Source: Cyanobium sp. (GTDB lineage Bacteria > Cyanobacteriota > Cyanobacteriia > PCC-6307 > Cyanobiaceae). From it: 11,651 nt of DNA. The notes under the pieces were generated by a model that saw only the letters and a program-made list of their open reading frames with translations, was not told the DNA's origin and did no database searches. Numbering within the stretch: the stretch's first letter is position 1; every line of letters starts with the position of its first letter. The position numbers and the translations under genes are program-made. The DNA is taken from NCBI GenBank assembly GCA_014191535.1, contig BJHC01000025.1:1-11651 (forward strand), read 5' to 3'. Positions 1 to 7,315 of the stretch are shown here, piece after piece.

Positions 1-648
1 GCTCACCGCATCCGCCGGATAGAGGTGCGGCCCCTCCGGCAGCCCCGCCGCCAGCGCCGACACCAGCTCCGCTGTGCCATTCCCGGTGAGGGCGCTCACG
101 GGGTGCAAGGGCCAGTCGGGCGCCAGCTCGCGGTAGCTGGCCTCCAGCTCCGCGGCCTGGGTTGGGTCCACCAGGTCGTGCTTGTTGAGGGCCACCTGCA
201 CCGGGCGGTTGGTGCGGGCCAGCAGGTCCACGATGAAGCCATCCCCACGACCCGCCGGTTGGCTGCCATCCACCAGCAGCAGCACCTGGTCCACCTCGCC
301 GATGGCCACCCGGGCGCTCTGCACCAGCCGTTCCCCCAGCAGGTGGTGGGGTTTGTGGATGCCGGGGGTGTCCACCAGCACCAGCTGCGCCTCCGGGGTG
401 GTGAGGATGGCCCGCAGCCGGTTGCGGGTGGTCTGCGCCACGGGGGAGGTGATCGCCACCTTCTCCCCCACCAGTTGGTTGAGCAGGGTGGATTTGCCCA
501 CGTTGGGCCGCCCCACCAGGGCCACAAAGCCCGAGCGGAACCCCTCCGGGCTCTCCCCTAACCGTCCGCCCCCCGCCAGGGCCTCCAGGGGCAATGCGTT
601 CAGGTCGGGAAAGGGCGGCAGGGAATCGCTGGGGGGGCTTGGCTCCAT
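1..648 (-). CDS. era: GTPase Era, C-terminus cut by window edge
   Basis: Era is an essential small GTPase that binds the 3' end of 16S rRNA and helps mature the 30S subunit. The 216 visible codons hold the complete GTPase domain: P-loop GRPNVGKS at residues 46-53, the QTTRN switch I threonines near 72-76, DTPG at 93-96, NKHD at 155-158 and the SAL G5 motif at 185-187. The frame is still open at base 1 and ends in the HLYPADAVS stretch that normally leads into the KH RNA-binding domain, so roughly the last 90-100 residues lie outside the window. The ATG at 648 is preceded by AAGG at 656-659 (7-base spacing). This start gives about 30 more residues before the P-loop than E. coli Era has; they are Pro/Gly-rich and may be lineage-specific. 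It is divergent from the gene at 681. Identification is certain; only the exact start is open. Confidence 0.97.
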   Translation of the reverse strand, partial: MEPSPPSDSLPPFPDLNALPLEALAGGGRLGESPEGFRSGFVALVGRPNVGKSTLLNQLVGEKVAITSPVAQTTRNRLRAILTTPEAQLVLVDTPGIHKPHHLLGERLVQSARVAIGEVDQVLLLVDGSQPAGRGDGFIVDLLARTNRPVQVALNKHDLVDPTQAAELEASYRELAPDWPLHPVSALTGNGTAELVSALAAGLPEGPHLYPADAVS

Positions 649-680
649 AACCTCACCTTGGCAGCACGCCGTTCCCCCCG

Positions 681-1235
681 ATGACCGACGCCCCCTCCCC
701 CCAGGCCACTTCCCCCGACGCCCCGCTGCAGCCCAGCTTCCAGCAGGCCATGGAGATCACCGCCCAGTGGCTGCAGCTCTGGGAACACGGGGAGCTGAGC
801 GATGAGGTGCTGGCCGATCGGGTGGCGGAACTGGTGGCCAGCCGGGATGGGGCGCGGGGCTTTTTTGTGGTGTCCCTGGCGGGGGATTCACCGCTGATGG
901 ATCGCTTGCCCGACCCCGTGGTGCTGGCCCTGCGGGGCGGTGGCGATGGGGTGGTGGATCTCAGCGCCCGCAACCTGGCGATGAGCACCGCCATGACGCT
1001 GCACCACCGGCGCAGCGGTGATGCCGGCCAGCGGGCCGGCTCGGAGCGGGTGCAGCAGCGCTGCACTGAGTTGTTGCGGCTGCTGGAGCCGGCGGCGGTG
1101 AAGACCCGCCTGGAAACCTTGCTGGCGGCCACCGATGGCCAAGGCGAGGACGTGGCTTTCCTGGACCGCTGGGGCTACGACGCCGAGCAGCGCGCCCTGA
1201 TCGCCGAAGCGGTGTTGGCGGTGGCGGAGGCCTGA
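681..1235 (+). CDS. conserved hypothetical protein, probably cyanobacteria-specific
   Basis: I cannot assign a function to this 184-residue protein. It resembles unnamed proteins I associate with cyanobacterial genomes, but this is from memory. It is soluble, with no signal peptide or membrane segment. The first ~17 residues are Pro/Ala-rich and look unstructured. The body looks mainly helical, with the stretches ITAQWLQLWEHGELSDEVLA (26-45) and ARGFFVVSLAGDSPLMDRLP (58-77) and a C-terminal block FLDRWGYDAEQRALIAEAVL (160-179). No metal-binding cluster or nucleotide-binding motif is visible. The ATG at 681 has no Shine-Dalgarno sequence and lies 32 bases from the divergent era start, so its promoter probably overlaps the era coding sequence. 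It is convergent with the Bax inhibitor gene. Coding is supported by the length, codon bias and lack of a better overlapping frame. Confidence 0.85.
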   Translation: MTDAPSPQATSPDAPLQPSFQQAMEITAQWLQLWEHGELSDEVLADRVAELVASRDGARGFFVVSLAGDSPLMDRLPDPVVLALRGGGDGVVDLSARNLAMSTAMTLHHRRSGDAGQRAGSERVQQRCTELLRLLEPAAVKTRLETLLAATDGQGEDVAFLDRWGYDAEQRALIAEAVLAVAEA

Positions 1236-1257
1236 GGGGAGGCCCAGAGGCACGCAC

Positions 1258-1284
1258 AAAAAAAGCACCCCCTGCTGGGGGTGC
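1258..1284 (-). terminator. intrinsic terminator of the Bax inhibitor gene
   Basis: On the minus strand a perfect 8-bp stem (GCACCCCC pairing with GGGGGTGC, 1265-1272 and 1277-1284) with a 4-base loop AGCA is followed directly by seven T (1258-1264). It starts 22 bases after the stop of the Bax inhibitor gene, whose transcript it should end. On the plus strand the hairpin is not followed by a T run, so it is a poor terminator for the convergent gene ending at 1235. Confidence 0.93.
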
Positions 1285-1305
1285 CGTGGAGCGCTGCGAC
1301 TCGGG

Positions 1306-2040
1306 TCACTCGCGGCGACCACCGCCGTTGAGGGCAATGATCAGGCGCAGGATGAAGATGAACAGGTTGATGTAGGTGAGGTACATCCCCAGGGCGCCGG
1401 CCAGGTATTGGTCGTCGCTGTAGGTGCGGGGCATCGTGTAGAAGTCCACGAAGGCGGCACCCACGAACAGCACGGTGCCGAAGCCGGCGATCAGCAGCTC
1501 GAACCCGCCGCTGCCGAAGCCCGGCACGAACAGGCCGCCCACGATCTGCACGAGCATGGCGATCACCAGGCCGAGGATGCCCAGCCCCACCGCTCCGCTG
1601 AGGGCCTGGCCGACGCTGTCGCTCATGCGGCGCCCCATCACCGAGGCGGCCACGAAGGTGATGCCGGTGGCCAGGGCGGCGGTGCCGATGGCGCCGATGC
1701 CCGCGGTGCCGATGGCCATGGCCACCAGGCCGCTCAGGGTGAAACCGGTGAGCAGGCTGTAGGCGGTGAGCAGGGGCAGGGCGGTGCTGTTGTTGCCCTT
1801 CAGGGCCACGTTCTGGGCCACGAAGAACAGCACGACGTTGCCGATCAGGGCCACCCAGAACAGGGGCATGAAGCCGGCGGGGTTGCTGGCCATCAGGGCC
1901 AGACCACCCATGACGCCACCGGCGGTGAGCACCATGCCACCACCCACGTAGGGCAGGGCTTTGTTCACCACATTGGGCCCCACCAAGGCGCCGTATTGGG
2001 CCTCGCGGATGGCCTCCTGGAAATTGCTGCTGGCCGGCAT
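1306..2040 (-). CDS. Bax inhibitor-1 (BI-1/YccA-type) family membrane protein
   Basis: This 244-residue integral membrane protein is of the Bax inhibitor-1/TMBIM family. Bacterial members such as BsYetJ are pH-sensitive calcium-leak channels, and E. coli YccA modulates the FtsH protease; the role in cyanobacteria is not established. Seven hydrophobic segments are visible at about 29-50, 57-79, 87-110, 112-134, 148-172, 180-201 and 212-236. The N-terminus is short and polar, and the tail GGGRRE is basic. The signature region near the C-terminus (VDFYTMPRTYSDDQYLAGAL, 198-217, then MYLTYINLFIFILRLI, 219-234) matches the family's conserved Asp and the 'Y.inLF..iLrl' block. It begins 85 bases after the phoH stop without a good Shine-Dalgarno sequence, so it may have its own promoter, and it ends at the terminator at 1258-1284. 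Family assignment is firm; function is not. Confidence 0.93.
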   Translation of the reverse strand: MPASSNFQEAIREAQYGALVGPNVVNKALPYVGGGMVLTAGGVMGGLALMASNPAGFMPLFWVALIGNVVLFFVAQNVALKGNNSTALPLLTAYSLLTGFTLSGLVAMAIGTAGIGAIGTAALATGITFVAASVMGRRMSDSVGQALSGAVGLGILGLVIAMLVQIVGGLFVPGFGSGGFELLIAGFGTVLFVGAAFVDFYTMPRTYSDDQYLAGALGMYLTYINLFIFILRLIIALNGGGRRE

Positions 2041-2125
2041 GGCACAGAGGGGAAGACTTCACCCATCCTGCCAGCGGTTTTGAGGTTGCGGGGAACGGCG
2101 CCGGCCTGGCGGGGTGTGGATCCCC

Positions 2126-3118
2126 CTATCGCGGCCGGTTGGTCTGGCGCGCCGCGTCGCGGCTGGCGTAGGCGTTGACCAACCGCTGCACCAGCGGGTG
2201 GCGCACCACGTCGGCGGCGGTGAGCTGACAGATGGCGACCCCCTCCACCCCTTCGAGCACCTGAGCGGCCTCGATCAGACCGCTGAGTTGGTTGGGGGGG
2301 AGATCGATCTGGGTGGGGTCACCGGTGACCACCATGCGTGAGCCCTCCCCCAGGCGGGTGAGCACCATGCGCATCTGCGCCGGGGTGGTGTTCTGCGCCT
2401 CATCGAGGATCACGAAGGCATCGGCGAGGGTGCGGCCGCGCATGTACGCCAGCGGTGCCACCTCGATCACGTTCTTTTCGATCAGGGCGGTGGTGCGCTC
2501 CTGACCCAACAGGGTGTGCAGCGCGTCGTAGAGGGGCCGCAGGTAGGGGTCCACCTTCTGCTGCAGGTCGCCCGGCAGGAAGCCGAGGCGTTCCCCCGCT
2601 TCCACGGCAGGGCGCGTCAGGATCAGCCGCTCCACGCGCCGCTCCTGCAGGGCCCGCACCGCCTGCACCGCCGCCAGGAAGGTTTTGCCGGTGCCCGCCG
2701 GCCCCAGGGCCAGGGTGAGGTCGTGCCGTTCGATGGCCTCCACGTAGGCCTTCTGCTTGAGGGTGCGGGGGCGCAGCAGCTTGCCGCTTTGGCTGCGGGC
2801 CAGCACCTGTTTCCCCAGCTGCTGGTGCTCGTCGCCGCGGCCGGTGTCGAGGGCCGTGAGGGCCGTCTGCACATCCACCTGGGTGACGGCCTGCCCCTCC
2901 TGCCACAGGGGGCGCAGCAGCTCCACCAGGCCGGCGGCCCGCTCCAGCTGGTTGGGCCGACCGCGCAGTTGCAAGGACAAACCCCGCAACACCAGGGAGG
3001 CACCGGTCAGGGCCTCGAGGCGATGCAGGGTTGATTCCGCTTCACCGGCCAGCGCCAGGGCAGCGTCCTGGTCCGGCAGGTCGATCTGAAATGTGCTGAG
3101 GGTGTCAGCCCCGGGCAT
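2126..3118 (-). CDS. phoH: PhoH family ATPase
   Basis: This 330-residue cytoplasmic P-loop ATPase is of the PhoH/YbeZ type. YbeZ-type proteins act with YbeY in ribosome and RNA metabolism; the old phosphate-starvation name does not imply phosphate control here. Residues 1-110 form the N-terminal domain with a KH-like part (conserved RGLSLQLRGRPNQLERA, 45-61). Walker A is GPAGTGKT at 139-146, followed by LTRPAVEAGERLGFLPGD (167-184), Walker B FVILDEAQN at 235-243 and sensor I TGDPTQ at 265-270. Length and motif order are standard, so it should be active. The ATG at 3118 lies 11 bases beyond the rpsP stop, and its Shine-Dalgarno GAGG (3128-3131) overlaps that stop codon, which argues for co-transcription and coupled translation with rpsP. 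Confidence 0.96.
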   Translation of the reverse strand: MPGADTLSTFQIDLPDQDAALALAGEAESTLHRLEALTGASLVLRGLSLQLRGRPNQLERAAGLVELLRPLWQEGQAVTQVDVQTALTALDTGRGDEHQQLGKQVLARSQSGKLLRPRTLKQKAYVEAIERHDLTLALGPAGTGKTFLAAVQAVRALQERRVERLILTRPAVEAGERLGFLPGDLQQKVDPYLRPLYDALHTLLGQERTTALIEKNVIEVAPLAYMRGRTLADAFVILDEAQNTTPAQMRMVLTRLGEGSRMVVTGDPTQIDLPPNQLSGLIEAAQVLEGVEGVAICQLTAADVVRHPLVQRLVNAYASRDAARQTNRPR

Positions 3119-3129
3119 GGGGCGGGGCC

Positions 3130-3573
3130 TCAGGCTTCCGTGGCTTCGGAGGCAGCGTCGTCAGCGGGGGCCTCGGCGGCAGCAGCAGCGGCGGCGGCTT
3201 CGGCGGCTTTGGCTTCTGCGGCGGCGGCAGCTTCAGCAGCCTTGGCCTCAGCGGCTTCTTTGGCGGCCTGCTTGGCCGCAGCGTCGCGGATGGCGGTTTG
3301 CTTCTTCTGGCCCACCACCACGGAGGCGCGCACGCTCTTCTCCACCAGGCCGCCGCGCTCCAGCAGGGTCAGCACGGTGTCGGTGGGCTGGGCACCTTGA
3401 GCCAGGCGGGCGCGGATGGCCTCGGTGTTGAGGCGGGTTTCCTTGGTGCGGGGGTTGTAGAAGCCGAGCTCCTCGAGGGGACGGCCGTCGCGGCGGGAGG
3501 TGCTGTTGCAGGCCACCAGGCGGAAGCTCGCTTCCCGCTTCTTGCCGAACCGCTTCAGGCGGAGCTTGATCAT
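3130..3573 (-). CDS. rpsP: 30S ribosomal protein S16 with long alanine-rich tail
   Basis: S16 is a primary assembly protein of the 30S subunit. Residues 1 to about 85 are the canonical S16 fold: [20 protein letters not shown], the [16 protein letters not shown] block (26-41) and the PTDTV...LLERGGLVE segment (63-78). The ATG at 3573 was chosen over an upstream in-frame ATG at 3612 because all S16 proteins begin at MIKLRL and AAGG (3579-3582) sits 5 bases before it. The protein is 147 residues where E. coli S16 has 82. The extra tail (97-147) is about 63% alanine with Glu, Lys and Asp, probably a long helix or disordered, and includes an 11-residue tandem repeat. The gene is preceded by a possible promoter and a hairpin leader, and is followed 11 bases later by phoH. 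Confidence 0.97.
   Translation of the reverse strand: MIKLRLKRFGKKREASFRLVACNSTSRRDGRPLEELGFYNPRTKETRLNTEAIRARLAQGAQPTDTVLTLLERGGLVEKSVRASVVVGQKKQTAIRDAAAKQAAKEAAEAKAAEAAAAAEAKAAEAAAAAAAAEAPADDAASEATEA
3184..3249 (-). repeat. two tandem 11-residue repeats in the S16 tail
   Basis: Residues 109-119 and 120-130 of S16 are identical copies of [11 protein letters not shown], two 33-base units. The codons differ between the copies (for example AAG versus AAA for Lys), so the duplication is either old or maintained at the protein level. Such Ala/Glu/Lys patterns favour an alpha helix. Confidence 0.85.
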
Positions 3574-3604
3574 TGTGGCCTTGCCTTGCTGACTGGGTAG
3601 GGAC

Positions 3605-3645
3605 GGCGCCATTCAGCTGGGGTCATCCAGCTGGATTCACGCGCC
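3605..3645 (-). promoter_or_regulatory. nested hairpin in the rpsP leader
   Basis: Between ffh and rpsP lies a perfect 7-bp inverted repeat (CAGCTGG at 3614-3620, CCAGCTG at 3627-3633, 6-base loop). It is flanked by a second complementary pair (GCGCC within 3605-3610 and 3641-3645), so the two arms could form one long interrupted stem about 30 bases before the rpsP ATG. Just upstream, TATTGT (plus 3654-3659) could be a -10 box, which would place the hairpin at the very 5' end of the mRNA; no convincing -35 box is seen. There is no T run, so it is not a normal terminator for ffh. A control element for rpsP, or mRNA stabilisation, is an inference. Confidence 0.45.
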
Positions 3646-3677
3646 AAACGACCACAATACTCTCCGGGGTTACCCCC

Positions 3678-5165
3678 CTAGAGCTCGCCGAATCCTTTGC
3701 GTTTCTTGGCCGGTTTGGGGGCCTTGGGCAGGCCGCCCCCCTGGCCCCGTCCGCCGGGGGCTCCACCCATGCCGGGCATCCCGGGCATTCCAGGCATGCC
3801 GCCCATGCCCGGGAAGCCGCCACCCATGCCGGGGAAGCCACCGCCCATGCCCGGCATGCCGCCACCGCGGGTCATCTGCTGCATGAACCCCCGCATCTGC
3901 TGGAAGTTCTGCAGCACCTTGTCCACATCCGCCGGGGTGTGACCGCTGCCGCTGGCGATGCGGCGCCTCCGGGAGGGTTGGGCCGCCAGCAGATCGGGAT
4001 CGCGCCGTTCCGCTTCGGTCATGGAGCTGATCATCGCTTCGATCTTTTTGAGCTGCTCTTCCCCCTGCTTGAGCATGCCGTCGTCGATCTTGTTCATGCC
4101 CGGGATCAGCTTCATCAGGCCGCCGAGGGAGCCCATGCGCTTGATCAGGCGCATCTGCTGCACGAAGTCGGAGAAGTCGAAGGTGGCTTCCTGCAGCTTC
4201 TGCTGCATGCGCTCCACATCCGCCAGCTCCACCTCCTTCTGAGCCTTCTCCACCAGGGTGAGCACATCACCCATGCCCAGGATCCGGCTGGCCATCCGCT
4301 CGGGGTGGAAGGGCTGCAGCGCCTCCACCTTTTCGCCGGTGCCGATGAACTTGATCGGGGCACCGCTCACCTTGCGGATCGAGAGGGCCGCCCCACCCCG
4401 GGAATCGCCGTCGAGCTTGGTGAGCACCGATCCGGTGATGCCCACCTGTTCATGGAAGGCCCGGGTGAGCTCGGCGGCCTCCTGGCCGATCATCGAATCC
4501 ACCACCAGCAGCACCTCATCGGGCTGCACGGCTTCGCGGATCCGCACCATCTCCTCCATCATCGCGGTGTCGATCTGGAGGCGGCCGGCGGTGTCCACCA
4601 GCACCGTGTCGAAGCCCTCCTCGCGGGCCTTGGCGATGCCGGCGGCGGCGATGTCCTCGGGCTTGGCGTCGGTGCCGAGGCTGAACACCTCCACCCCGAT
4701 CTGGCCCCCGAGGGTGCGCAGCTGCTCAATGGCGGCGGGGCGGTAGACGTCCGCCCCCACCAACAGGGCCTTGCGCCCCTGTTCCTTGAGGTGCAGGCCC
4801 AGCTTGGCGGTGGCGGTGGTTTTGCCGGCGCCCTGCAGACCGGCCATCAGCACCACGGAGGGCTCCCCGGCTTTGCCACCGGCGGCCAGGGGGGCGTTCT
4901 CGCCGCCCATGGTCTCCACCAGCTGGGCGTGCACCACCTGGATGAATTTCTGATCCGGGCTGATGCCCCGCACCACCTCGGTGCCCAGGGCTTTTTTGCG
5001 CACTTCATCCACGAAGTCGCGCACCACCGGCAGGCTCACGTCGGCCTCCAGCAGGGCGCGGCGCACGTCCTTCAGGGCGCCATCGATGTTGGATTCGCTG
5101 ATCTCGCCCTGGCCGCGCAGGTTTTTGACGGCCTCTTCAAACCGTTGGGAAAGCTCGTCAAACAT
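3678..5165 (-). CDS. ffh: signal recognition particle protein Ffh (SRP54)
   Basis: Ffh binds 4.5S/SRP RNA and signal peptides of nascent chains and, with FtsY, delivers ribosomes to the membrane. The protein has 495 residues. The N domain is ~1-90. The G domain has P-loop GLQGAGKTT (109-117), DTAGR (191-195) and TKLD (249-252). The M domain runs from about 312 with the hydrophobic, Met-rich signal-binding part (321-359) and the RNA-binding motif SRRRRIASGSG (398-408). The C-terminus is a Gly/Met/Pro repeat tail ending in a basic KPAKKRK. The ATG at 5165 (MFDELSQRFE) is the family start; an in-frame start 14 codons upstream would add an unconserved leader. No good Shine-Dalgarno is visible. 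TACGAT (minus strand, plus 5215-5220) in the 90-base gap after ftn2 is a weak -10 candidate. Confidence 0.98.
   Translation of the reverse strand: MFDELSQRFEEAVKNLRGQGEISESNIDGALKDVRRALLEADVSLPVVRDFVDEVRKKALGTEVVRGISPDQKFIQVVHAQLVETMGGENAPLAAGGKAGEPSVVLMAGLQGAGKTTATAKLGLHLKEQGRKALLVGADVYRPAAIEQLRTLGGQIGVEVFSLGTDAKPEDIAAAGIAKAREEGFDTVLVDTAGRLQIDTAMMEEMVRIREAVQPDEVLLVVDSMIGQEAAELTRAFHEQVGITGSVLTKLDGDSRGGAALSIRKVSGAPIKFIGTGEKVEALQPFHPERMASRILGMGDVLTLVEKAQKEVELADVERMQQKLQEATFDFSDFVQQMRLIKRMGSLGGLMKLIPGMNKIDDGMLKQGEEQLKKIEAMISSMTEAERRDPDLLAAQPSRRRRIASGSGHTPADVDKVLQNFQQMRGFMQQMTRGGGMPGMGGGFPGMGGGFPGMGGMPGMPGMPGMGGAPGGRGQGGGLPKAPKPAKKRKGFGEL
3735..3866 (-). repeat. Gly/Met/Pro repeat tail of Ffh
   Basis: Residues 434-477 of Ffh are almost only Gly, Met, Pro and Phe, built from repeats of GGGFPGMG and then MPG triplets. 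Met-rich C-terminal tails are common in Ffh; this one is long and internally repetitive. In DNA it is a run of similar GC-rich units where slippage or length variation is likely. Confidence 0.8.
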
Positions 5166-5255
5166 GGGGGGCGGAGAGGGGCTCAGCGCGCGCGGGTGGG
5201 CCCGCAATGGCTTGATCGTAAAAAGCCACCCCTGACGATGCTTCCGTCGAGGCGC

Positions 5256-7292
5256 TCAGGGGCTGGGGCGGAAGGCCGCCAGGCGCCACTGCTGGCCATC
5301 GCGCGCAAACACATAGATGTTGCGCAGGTTGGTGCTGGGGGTCTGGCTGAGCAGGGTGCCGTCGGTGCTGCTGCGCCGATCGCTGTAGCTGAGGGTGGCC
5401 TCCACGGCGATGCGTTGGGGGCTGCGCTCTGTCGTGCGCAGGCTGGTGACGCGGGCGGTCACGGTTTCCACGGCCCCGGCCTGCTCGTTGGCGCGCAGTT
5501 GCTCCTGCAGCCGCTGCACCGGCACCGGCCGCGCGATCTGATCGAGGGGTTGGGCGGAGGACTGACCCGCCAGCAGGGCCGCTTTGGCCTGGAGCCAGGC
5601 CTCCAGCAGCAGCTGCAGTTGGGCGTCGCTGGGCTCCGCCGCCGTGAGCGGCAGGCTGGGCTGCGCCGGCGCTCGCGGGGCCGGCTGCTCCACCGGTTGC
5701 ACAGGCAGGGGTTTCACTTTCACCTGCTCGGCGCGGGGCCGCAGCAGCAGCCACCCCCCGAGGCCCGCGGCCACCACCACGGCGGCACCGGCCGGCAGGG
5801 TCCAACGGGGCATCGCATCCAGCGCCGGTCGCGGCAGGCTGGGCAGCCTGAGGTCGGGCAGCTTGAACGCCGGCAGGGTGAAGGCGGGCAGGTTGAGCGG
5901 GGGCAGCTCAAAGGGTGGCCAGCGCCAGGCGGGACCATCCCAGAGGTCGTCGTCCTCGTCGTCGTCGTCCTCGGCGTCCAACGCATCGCTGGCGTGGCTG
6001 TCGAGGCCTTCCAGATCCGAGAGGGGCGGCATCAGGGTGAAGTCGGGCCAGCCGGCGCCGATGTCGGTACCGCTGGAGTCAGCCGACCCCTCGCCGCCTC
6101 CGCTGGCGCGCTGGCGGCCGTGGATGCGGTCCTGCTGGTCGATGTAGGCCTGCACATCACGGTCGGCGAACCAGGCGTCCAGGTCGGCTTCGGCGTCGAT
6201 GTCCCGGAAACCCGGCAACACCTCGGTGCTGAGCCAGTCGCGGCAATGGGCGCAGAGGGCGGCGAGGGGCTCGTCTCCCTGCTGTTGCGCCCAGGCCTGC
6301 AGGTCGGCATCGGCGCCGGCGTCAAACAGGGCCTGGGCCTCTTCCACCTGCCCCAGCAGCAGCTGCTGGCAGGCCATGAACACCTCCATGCCCGCCTGGC
6401 CGCTGCTCTGCAGGCGTTCCAGGGCCGCCAGGATGCGCTCGGGCTTGCGTTGCACGAAGCCGGCGGCGGTGAGGGCGAAGCTGGCCAGGAAATCGGCGGT
6501 GGCCGAGCCGGCCTCGGCCCAGCGGTTGAACAGGTCCACCTGCTCCTGCACCGTCAGGAACTGGCGGATCTGTTTGAAGAAGGGTTGGAACTCGCTGGCG
6601 GGGAAGTCGGGGTCGTTCTCCCCCTCCAGGCCGCCCCGTTGCTGCACCAGCCGCTCCAGCAGGGCGATGCCCTCCTGGCGGGGGGTGTGGGCGGAGAGGT
6701 CGCGGCTGATCAGATCCAGCACGCGGTATGGCAGCAGGGTCTGCAGGTCGTGCTCGAGCCGCCGGCGTTGCTCCGGTTGCTGGCCCATGCGTTGCAGCAG
6801 CTGCAAGCCCTGCTGCAGCAGGCGGGCTGAGGCTTCGTAGCGCCGCTGTTCGCGGCATTCGGCCGCGGCCCCCTGGCAGGCCAGCCCGGCCAGCAGGCTC
6901 AGATCCGCCTCACGGCTGCTGCCCAGGGCCGGAGCCTGGGGCGGTTGCAGACCGCGGCTGGCGGCCTCGAAGGCCTCCTGGGCCTGGCCGGCCTCCAACA
7001 GCAGCAGCAAACCGGCTACTTCTTTGGAGGGGGGAATCTCCAGGGCGGCGATGGCGCCGTTGGCGCTGGCGGCAATGCTGGTGAGTTCCCGTTCGTAGGT
7101 CTGGCGCCGCTCCTCATCGCTGAGCAGATCGGCCGAAGCCTGCAGCAGGTCAGCCCGGGCCTGCAGGGTGTCGAGGGTGAAGCCCTGATCGGGGGCGCGA
7201 TCCAGCCGTTGCTGCAGGGTGCGCAGCACGGTCTCTCCGTCGGTGGTGGGGCTCACCCCCAGCAGGCGGAAATGGTCGATCGGCAGGTCCAA
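5256..7292 (-). CDS. ftn2: Ftn2/ZipN (ARC6-type) cell division protein
   Basis: Ftn2/ZipN is the cyanobacterial counterpart of chloroplast ARC6, a membrane anchor and organiser of the FtsZ ring. With the TTG at 7292 the protein has 678 residues. A J-like domain lies at ~5-70 (IDHFRLLGVSP), without the HPD triad. A helical cytoplasmic region runs to ~395, followed by a low-complexity linker with an acidic cluster (437-449, mostly Asp) and a pentapeptide repeat (458-487). One membrane segment is at 501-517. The C-terminal domain (~555-678, LLLEAWLQAKAALL... YVFARDGQQWRLAAF) matches the ARC6-like IMS domain and should lie outside the cytoplasmic membrane. TTG 7292 begins the conserved DLPIDHFRLLGV and has GGAG at 7304-7307. 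The frame stays open to an ATG at 7424, which would collide with the pdhA start and add an unconserved leader. Divergent from pdhA; ffh follows. Confidence 0.9.
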   Translation of the reverse strand: MDLPIDHFRLLGVSPTTDGETVLRTLQQRLDRAPDQGFTLDTLQARADLLQASADLLSDEERRQTYERELTSIAASANGAIAALEIPPSKEVAGLLLLLEAGQAQEAFEAASRGLQPPQAPALGSSREADLSLLAGLACQGAAAECREQRRYEASARLLQQGLQLLQRMGQQPEQRRRLEHDLQTLLPYRVLDLISRDLSAHTPRQEGIALLERLVQQRGGLEGENDPDFPASEFQPFFKQIRQFLTVQEQVDLFNRWAEAGSATADFLASFALTAAGFVQRKPERILAALERLQSSGQAGMEVFMACQQLLLGQVEEAQALFDAGADADLQAWAQQQGDEPLAALCAHCRDWLSTEVLPGFRDIDAEADLDAWFADRDVQAYIDQQDRIHGRQRASGGGEGSADSSGTDIGAGWPDFTLMPPLSDLEGLDSHASDALDAEDDDDEDDDLWDGPAWRWPPFELPPLNLPAFTLPAFKLPDLRLPSLPRPALDAMPRWTLPAGAAVVVAAGLGGWLLLRPRAEQVKVKPLPVQPVEQPAPRAPAQPSLPLTAAEPSDAQLQLLLEAWLQAKAALLAGQSSAQPLDQIARPVPVQRLQEQLRANEQAGAVETVTARVTSLRTTERSPQRIAVEATLSYSDRRSSTDGTLLSQTPSTNLRNIYVFARDGQQWRLAAFRPSP
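5832..5921 (-). repeat. period-5 Leu-Pro repeat in the Ftn2 linker
   Basis: Residues 463-487 are five consecutive copies of L-P-x-[L/F]-x (LPPLN, LPAFT, LPAFK, LPDLR, LPSLP), preceded by a related WPPFE at 458-462. In DNA this is a 15-base period with GGCAG recurring on the plus strand. It sits between the acidic cluster and the membrane segment. Confidence 0.85.
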
Positions 7293-7315
7293 GCCGGGGC
7301 GTTCTCCAAGGGCTG

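Noticed and set aside
1175..2062. Alternative minus-strand frame of 295 codons overlapping the Bax inhibitor gene
   Set aside because: The product is Arg/His/Gly-rich without hydrophobic segments, and the frame runs through the intrinsic terminator. The overlapping frame gives a perfect seven-helix family member.
5203..5225. GGCTT/AAGCC short inverted repeat with a T run between ftn2 and ffh as a terminator
   Set aside because: The stem is only 5 bp and the T run lies inside the loop rather than after the stem.
3573..6830. A plus-strand open frame of over 1000 codons opposite rpsP, ffh and ftn2
   Set aside because: It is the antisense shadow of three well-identified genes. Strong GC bias at third positions removes stop codons on the opposite strand. 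Its product is His/Gly/Gln-rich low complexity with no domain.
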